DNA from: Gemmatimonadota bacterium
GTDB taxonomy: Bacteria; Gemmatimonadota; Gemmatimonadetes; Gemmatimonadales; Gemmatimonadaceae
DNA length: 64,000 nucleotides
Reading direction: 5' to 3'
Assembly (NCBI GenBank): GCA_021324775.1
Contig: JAJPIM010000044.1
Span: forward strand, 1 to 64,000
The translations under genes and the position numbers were made by a program. Below, piece after piece: positions 62,715 through 64,000 of the stretch (the stretch's first letter is position 1; every line of letters starts with the position of its first letter). The notes below the pieces were generated by a model. That model did no database searches and was not told the DNA's origin. It saw nothing but the letters and a program-made list of their open reading frames with translations.

Positions 62715-64000
62715 TCGGCCGCGGCGGGCGCTGCGGTCACCACCGGAGCCCGAAAATCCTTCAGGAGCGCGTCCCGTATCCGCAGCGCGAGCGCGACGAT
62801 TGTCAGCGTGGGGTTCGCGAACCCGCCGGTCGGAAATACGGAGCTGCCGCTCACGAACACATTGGGTGCGATGTGCATCCGGCTGTCGGCATCGACCACG
62901 CCGCGCCGCGGGTCGCTGTGCATCCGCGTCGTTCCCATGTGGTGCCAACTCCCCATGATCCGTTCGGCCCACACCGCGTCGGGATCGTCAGGCAGATATA
63001 CCGTCCCCGCACCGTTGCTGGCGAGTCCTTTGCCGATAATCTCCAGACTCTCGCGAATGTTGCGGAGGTCGGCCGGGTTCACCTGCCAGTCGAGTTGCGA
63101 CATCGGCATTCCGAGACGGTCTTGCTCCGGCCGTATCGTGACCCTGCTGTCCCGGAGGGGCGTCTGCTCACCGCGACCCATGATCTCGTAGACGACGGGA
63201 TGCCCCGCGGGGTGGTCCCCATCCTCGGCATGGAGGAAGGAGCGCGTCGATCCGGCTTCGAGGGCCGTGCGCACGAACTTGTCCACGACACGGAGACCGA
63301 AGCCGAGCACCCCGGCGCGCGCGATCGAGATCCCGTGCAGCATCCACTGGGGCGGCTGGCGGGCCTGCCGGTGCAGCACGGACGCCACCGAACGCCGGCG
63401 GGGCGGGAAAAAAGCGGCTGAGAAGCCGTAGAGTCCGCGGGCGTGGCGCTCGGGTATCGTCACCGCCAACGCACCCAGCGGGCGCCGGACGCTGCGCCGG
63501 CCCTGCACGTACAGGGAGAGGTTCGTGTCCGCGCGCGACGGCACGAAACATCCGAGCCGCACGTGGACGTGCTCCATGAAATACCGCCCCACCAGGTCGT
63601 TCTCGTTCCCGAGCCCCTCGGCCTGCACGCCGCGAGAGGCGAGGAGGATGCGCGGGTTCTCGATGCCCCCGGTCGCCAGGACGAACACGCGCGCCTCGAC
63701 GCGCCAATCGCGCCCCGACAGCGTCTTGACCGCCGCTGCGGTCACCGGTCCGCCGCGCTCCTTCCCCTCGAACGCCACCACGTTCGAGTACAGATAGACC
63801 GTGACGTTGCTCGCGGCCTCCAGGTCGGCCCGGTACGTATGGCCGAAATGGGTCGGCGGGCTGAACTCGTACATGACGGTTTGCAGCTGGGAGTGCATGC
63901 CCAGCCTCGGACGGCGCGGAATCGGCGGCCCATGGTCGAGATCACCACGGGTCACGACGAGTTGGCAGAGCGCTCGGGCTTCAGGATAGTACTTCTCCAG
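62681..64000 (-). CDS. GMC oxidoreductase, 5' end beyond the window
   Basis: The C-terminal part of a glucose-methanol-choline family flavoprotein. The frame stays open to the right edge (base 64000), so the FAD-binding GxGxxG start is missing and at least 439 residues are visible. FVLATGGIENPRILLAS (FAD-domain strand), ENDLVGRYFMEHVHV, and the catalytic-site end GSWHHMGTTRMHSDPRRGVVD then VFVSGSSVFPTGGFANPTLT are present; His in SWHHMGTTR is the likely catalytic residue. Such enzymes oxidise sugars or alcohols, fitting the nearby polysaccharide genes. It overlaps the GT4 3' end by 34 bp. Confidence 0.92.
   Translation of the reverse strand: MEKYYPEARALCQLVVTRGDLDHGPPIPRRPRLGMHSQLQTVMYEFSPPTHFGHTYRADLEAASNVTVYLYSNVVAFEGKERGGPVTAAAVKTLSGRDWRVEARVFVLATGGIENPRILLASRGVQAEGLGNENDLVGRYFMEHVHVRLGCFVPSRADTNLSLYVQGRRSVRRPLGALAVTIPERHARGLYGFSAAFFPPRRRSVASVLHRQARQPPQWMLHGISIARAGVLGFGLRVVDKFVRTALEAGSTRSFLHAEDGDHPAGHPVVYEIMGRGEQTPLRDSRVTIRPEQDRLGMPMSQLDWQVNPADLRNIRESLEIIGKGLASNGAGTVYLPDDPDAVWAERIMGSWHHMGTTRMHSDPRRGVVDADSRMHIAPNVFVSGSSVFPTGGFANPTLTIVALALRIRDALLKDFRAPVVTAAPAAADQPPVMPLTPS

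Overview
The window is about 64 kb of G+C-rich DNA, roughly two thirds G+C by eye. It comes from a Gram-negative-type bacterium: there are outer-membrane barrels, a lipoprotein-like MltG, PBP1A, an MCE protein and many Ala-X-Ala signal peptides. Codon choice, frequent GTG/TTG starts, poor Shine-Dalgarno usage and the gene mix would suit a Gemmatimonadota-like chromosome, but that placement is an inference. I see no rRNA, tRNA, CRISPR array, insertion sequence, phage or plasmid genes, so this looks like an ordinary chromosomal segment.

Layout. 0.45-7.8 kb (+): MCE/MlaD protein, rho, ruvX, mltG, thiE, an RlmI-type rRNA methyltransferase, a cation diffusion facilitator and a degenerate methyltransferase-fold protein. 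7.8-9.7 kb: gene-poor accessory stretch with a 50-aa ORF, a structured repeat, a 33-bp tandem duplication, a strong hairpin, an overlooked 29-aa Lys/Arg-rich peptide gene on the minus strand, a motif-rich non-coding segment and a textbook intrinsic terminator 25 bp before tdh. 9.7-13 kb: tdh-kbl and an outer-membrane protein. 13.1-15.7 kb (-): 3-methyladenine glycosylase and a NYN RNase with OST-HTH-like segments. 15.9-20.7 kb (+): NtrY-like kinase, an NtrC-type regulator continuous in frame with a signal-peptide-bearing beta-barrel, and DUF4390. 20.7-27.5 kb (-): PBP1A, PHP hydrolase, DUF427, amidohydrolase, ilvE, HNH protein. 27.4-32.2 kb: alpha/beta hydrolase, DUF2461, small genes, and a SpeD-like protein coupled to a membrane protein. 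32.3-38.2 kb (-): M16 and M28 peptidases and a TPR protein. 38.3-41.7 kb (+): proline-rich membrane protein, Ig-like-repeat protein, Met-rich micro-ORF and a patatin-ferredoxin fusion. 41.8-47.6 kb: acnA, an M20 peptidase and a Ser/Thr kinase. 47.9-55.7 kb (+): glycerate kinase, aguB-aguA (agmatine to putrescine), a serine hydrolase, queC-queE-queD (preQ0 synthesis) and an NlpC/P60 peptidase. 55.6-64 kb: CapA, a membrane-protein/alginate-lyase fusion, a 40-aa ORF, a GT-C transferase, a GT4 transferase with an apparent CTG start, and a truncated GMC oxidoreductase; together these look like a surface-polysaccharide locus.

Three themes run across the window. First, seven short arrays of 7-bp tandem repeats (TTTCTAC, TTTCTCC or AGTCCCC type) lie between genes, all with the pyrimidine-rich strand on +. 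Second, several genes have a TANNNT box 6-8 nt before the start codon and no Shine-Dalgarno, suggesting leaderless transcripts. Third, two long frames join a complete cytoplasmic or membrane protein to a downstream exported protein through a signal-peptide-like segment with no stop codon between them.

The best candidates for something undescribed are the regulator/beta-barrel frame at 17165-20038, the 7.8-9.7 kb region with its micro-genes and structured repeats, the SpeD-like gene with its mini-ORF, and the patatin-ferredoxin gene with its Met-rich leader ORF.
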